This document shows positions 62,480 to 64,000 of a stretch of DNA of 64,000 bases, in pieces; within the stretch, counting starts at the first letter, position 1; every line of letters starts with the position of its first letter. The notes under the pieces are model-generated. The model was not told where the DNA came from. It made no database searches and saw only the letters and a list, made by a program, of their open reading frames with translations. Source of the DNA: Lysobacter soyae (GTDB lineage Bacteria; Pseudomonadota; Gammaproteobacteria; Xanthomonadales; Xanthomonadaceae); assembly GCF_019551435.1 (NCBI RefSeq), contig NZ_CP080544.1:992001-1056000 (forward strand), in the 5' to 3' direction. The translations under genes and the position numbers were made by a program.

Positions 62480-64000
62480 ATGACCACAGCCAAAAAGCCG
62501 CCGGCCACGCCGGAACAGATCATTGCTGCCGTTCAAAAAGCAGCAAACGCGACGCAAAAGAAGACCGCCACGCAGTTTGCGCAAGCATTTATTGCTCGCA
62601 CCCATTCTTCCGAACTTCAAGCGCATTCCGCGCAAGAATGGGCGGCGATTTCGAATGATCTGTTGGCCTACGCCGGCAATCGCAAGCGGGGCAAGGTGAA
62701 TTTGCGCATCCTTGCGCCGAGCGAAAAGGCCAATGGCTGGACGTCCAACCGGATGGCGCTGCAAATCGTCAATGACGACATGCCGTTCCTGGTCGACTCC
62801 ATTACCAATGCCTTGAGCGAGCGCGGCATCGGCGTCCACGGTTTGCTGCACCCGGTGGTGTCTGTTGCACGCGACAAAACCGGAAAGCTCGAGGCGCTGA
62901 GCGGCGGCAGTCTCGAATCGCTGATGCACATCGAGATCGATCGCTTGGATGCTGACGATGCAAAGGCGCTTGAGAAGCATTTGCTCGAAGTGCTGTTGGA
63001 TGTGCGTGCGAGTGTTGATGATTGGGCCAAGATGCGCGATCGCATGTTGGCCGCCGCCAAGGGTTTGGAAGAAAAAGCGGGCGTGGTGGATCCTGAAACC
63101 ATCGCCGAATCCCAAGAGTTTTTGCGCTGGGCTGCCGACAACCACTTCACCTATCTCGGCTATCGCGAATATGAGGTGGTCAAGCAAGGCAAGGAACAAA
63201 TGCTTGTTGCCGTCGACGGCAGCGGTCTCGGCATTCTCCGTGATGATGACGAAAGCACGCCGCGTTTGCTCAAATCGATGGATGCCCATGCGCTGCAAAA
63301 ACATGGCGTGCGCGAACCGTTGATCATCACCAAGACCAACGCGCGTTCCAATGTGCATCGTCGCGGCTACATGGACTACATCGGCGTCGTGACGTTTGAT
63401 GCCAAGGGCAACGCCACCGGCGAGCGCCGTTTTGTAGGTTTGTTCACTTCGAGCGCATACAATCGCCGCCCTTGGGAAATCCCGATGGTGCGCACGCGCT
63501 TCGAAAAGGTCATGGCCGACTCGAAGTTGCCGGATGCTGGGCACAGCGCAAAGGCCTTGCGCCACGTCCTCGAAACACTTCCGCGCGACGAATTGTTCCA
63601 ATCCAGCGCCGAAGAATTGGGTTCGCTGGGCGAGGGCATCATCGGGCTCCAAGAACGCGTCGAAAGCAAGATCTTCCTGCGTCGCGATCGTTACGGGCGT
63701 TTCTTCTCGGCGTTGGTGTACGTGCCGCGTGACCGCTTCAACACCGAAGTGCGCCTGCGTATCGAGCAATTGCTGAAGGAAACCCTGCAAGCCGATTCGG
63801 TCGACAGCCACGTGATGATGAGCGATTCTCCGCTCGCGCAACTGCACTTGATTGTGCGTCCGCGCGCTTCGGCCGACGTCTCGAAATTCGACATGTCCGA
63901 GTTGGAAGCACGATTGGCCGAAATTGTCCGCAACTGGCATGACGATTTGACCGATCTCTTGATCGAGCGTCATGGCGAAGTTGAAGGTTTGCGCCTTGCC
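62480..64000 (+). CDS. NAD-dependent glutamate dehydrogenase, large type (C-terminus outside window)
   Basis: The N-terminal 507 codons of the 180-kDa-class enzyme that deaminates glutamate. The frame is open from the ATG at 62480 to the window edge. NDDMPFLVDSITNALSERGI and HRRGYMDYIGVVTFD, SSAYNRRPWEIPMVR and VESKIFLRRDRYGRFFSALV match the ACT-like N-terminal regulatory region of this class (whole protein about 1,600 residues). The catalytic dehydrogenase domain is beyond the window. It begins 50 bases after the acyl-CoA dehydrogenase and may share its transcript. Confidence 0.9.
   Translation, partial: MTTAKKPPATPEQIIAAVQKAANATQKKTATQFAQAFIARTHSSELQAHSAQEWAAISNDLLAYAGNRKRGKVNLRILAPSEKANGWTSNRMALQIVNDDMPFLVDSITNALSERGIGVHGLLHPVVSVARDKTGKLEALSGGSLESLMHIEIDRLDADDAKALEKHLLEVLLDVRASVDDWAKMRDRMLAAAKGLEEKAGVVDPETIAESQEFLRWAADNHFTYLGYREYEVVKQGKEQMLVAVDGSGLGILRDDDESTPRLLKSMDAHALQKHGVREPLIITKTNARSNVHRRGYMDYIGVVTFDAKGNATGERRFVGLFTSSAYNRRPWEIPMVRTRFEKVMADSKLPDAGHSAKALRHVLETLPRDELFQSSAEELGSLGEGIIGLQERVESKIFLRRDRYGRFFSALVYVPRDRFNTEVRLRIEQLLKETLQADSVDSHVMMSDSPLAQLHLIVRPRASADVSKFDMSELEARLAEIVRNWHDDLTDLLIERHGEVEGLRLA

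Overview
The window is a chromosome segment of a Gram-negative gammaproteobacterium, most likely of the Xanthomonadaceae/Lysobacteraceae. The evidence is the gene order ndk-rlmN-pilF-rodZ-yfgM-bamB-der with no ispG or hisS inside it, a methionine synthase split into two genes behind an ArsR-methyltransferase fusion, a CRP/Clp-type operator, DUF1249, DUF2058 and PHA granule-region genes, and many lipoprotein and outer-membrane assembly genes. Base composition is GC-rich except in one island at about 19.9-28 kb that looks AT-richer by eye (not counted).

Layout. 1-2.4 kb: a leftward fatty-acid oxidation pair, a PsrA-like TetR regulator and a 3-hydroxyacyl-CoA dehydrogenase that runs off the left edge. 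2.5-14.3 kb: a rightward core block, ndk, rlmN, pilF, rodZ, yfgM-like, bamB, der, a rhodanese-MoeB fusion, folD, guaB, guaA. 14.3-19.9 kb: small accessory genes, among them a MerR regulator with a mer-like operator facing a glutaredoxin/MauE membrane protein, a HEPN protein, pirin, VOC and SnoaL-like proteins, and a pseudouridine synthase.

19.9-28.0 kb is a defence island. Leftward it carries a three-gene set: a GHKL (MutL/HSP90-type) ATPase followed by two proteins I cannot assign. Rightward it carries an HTH-bearing 5mC methyltransferase, a McrB-type AAA+ motor, a LlaJI/McrC-like PD-(D/E)XK nuclease and a Vsr mismatch endonuclease, with overlapping reading frames. A divergent SRAP (YedK/HMCES-like) protein flanks it. 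The GHKL set is the best candidate for an incompletely described system.

29-48 kb is mostly housekeeping: a DUF418 membrane protein under a perfect CRP-type site, dnaX-ebfC-recR, a HIT protein missing one triad histidine, a TgpA/DUF58/MoxR operon, rluF-like, bacterioferritin-like, serC-aroA, a TonB-like protein, serS, tadA and orn. 48-64 kb: ppsA with its divergent regulator, DUF1249, two FKBP isomerases in tandem, ugd-slyX-DUF2058, the methionine synthase operon, an acyl-CoA dehydrogenase, and the start of a large NAD-dependent glutamate dehydrogenase cut by the right edge.

Five tRNAs are present (Ser-GGA, Val-CAC, Ser-TGA, Ala-GGC, Glu-TTC). A dispersed palindromic (REP/BIME-like) repeat occurs at four places, all intergenic. 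I saw no integrase, transposase, rRNA or CRISPR array. All identifications come from reading motifs; no database search was run.
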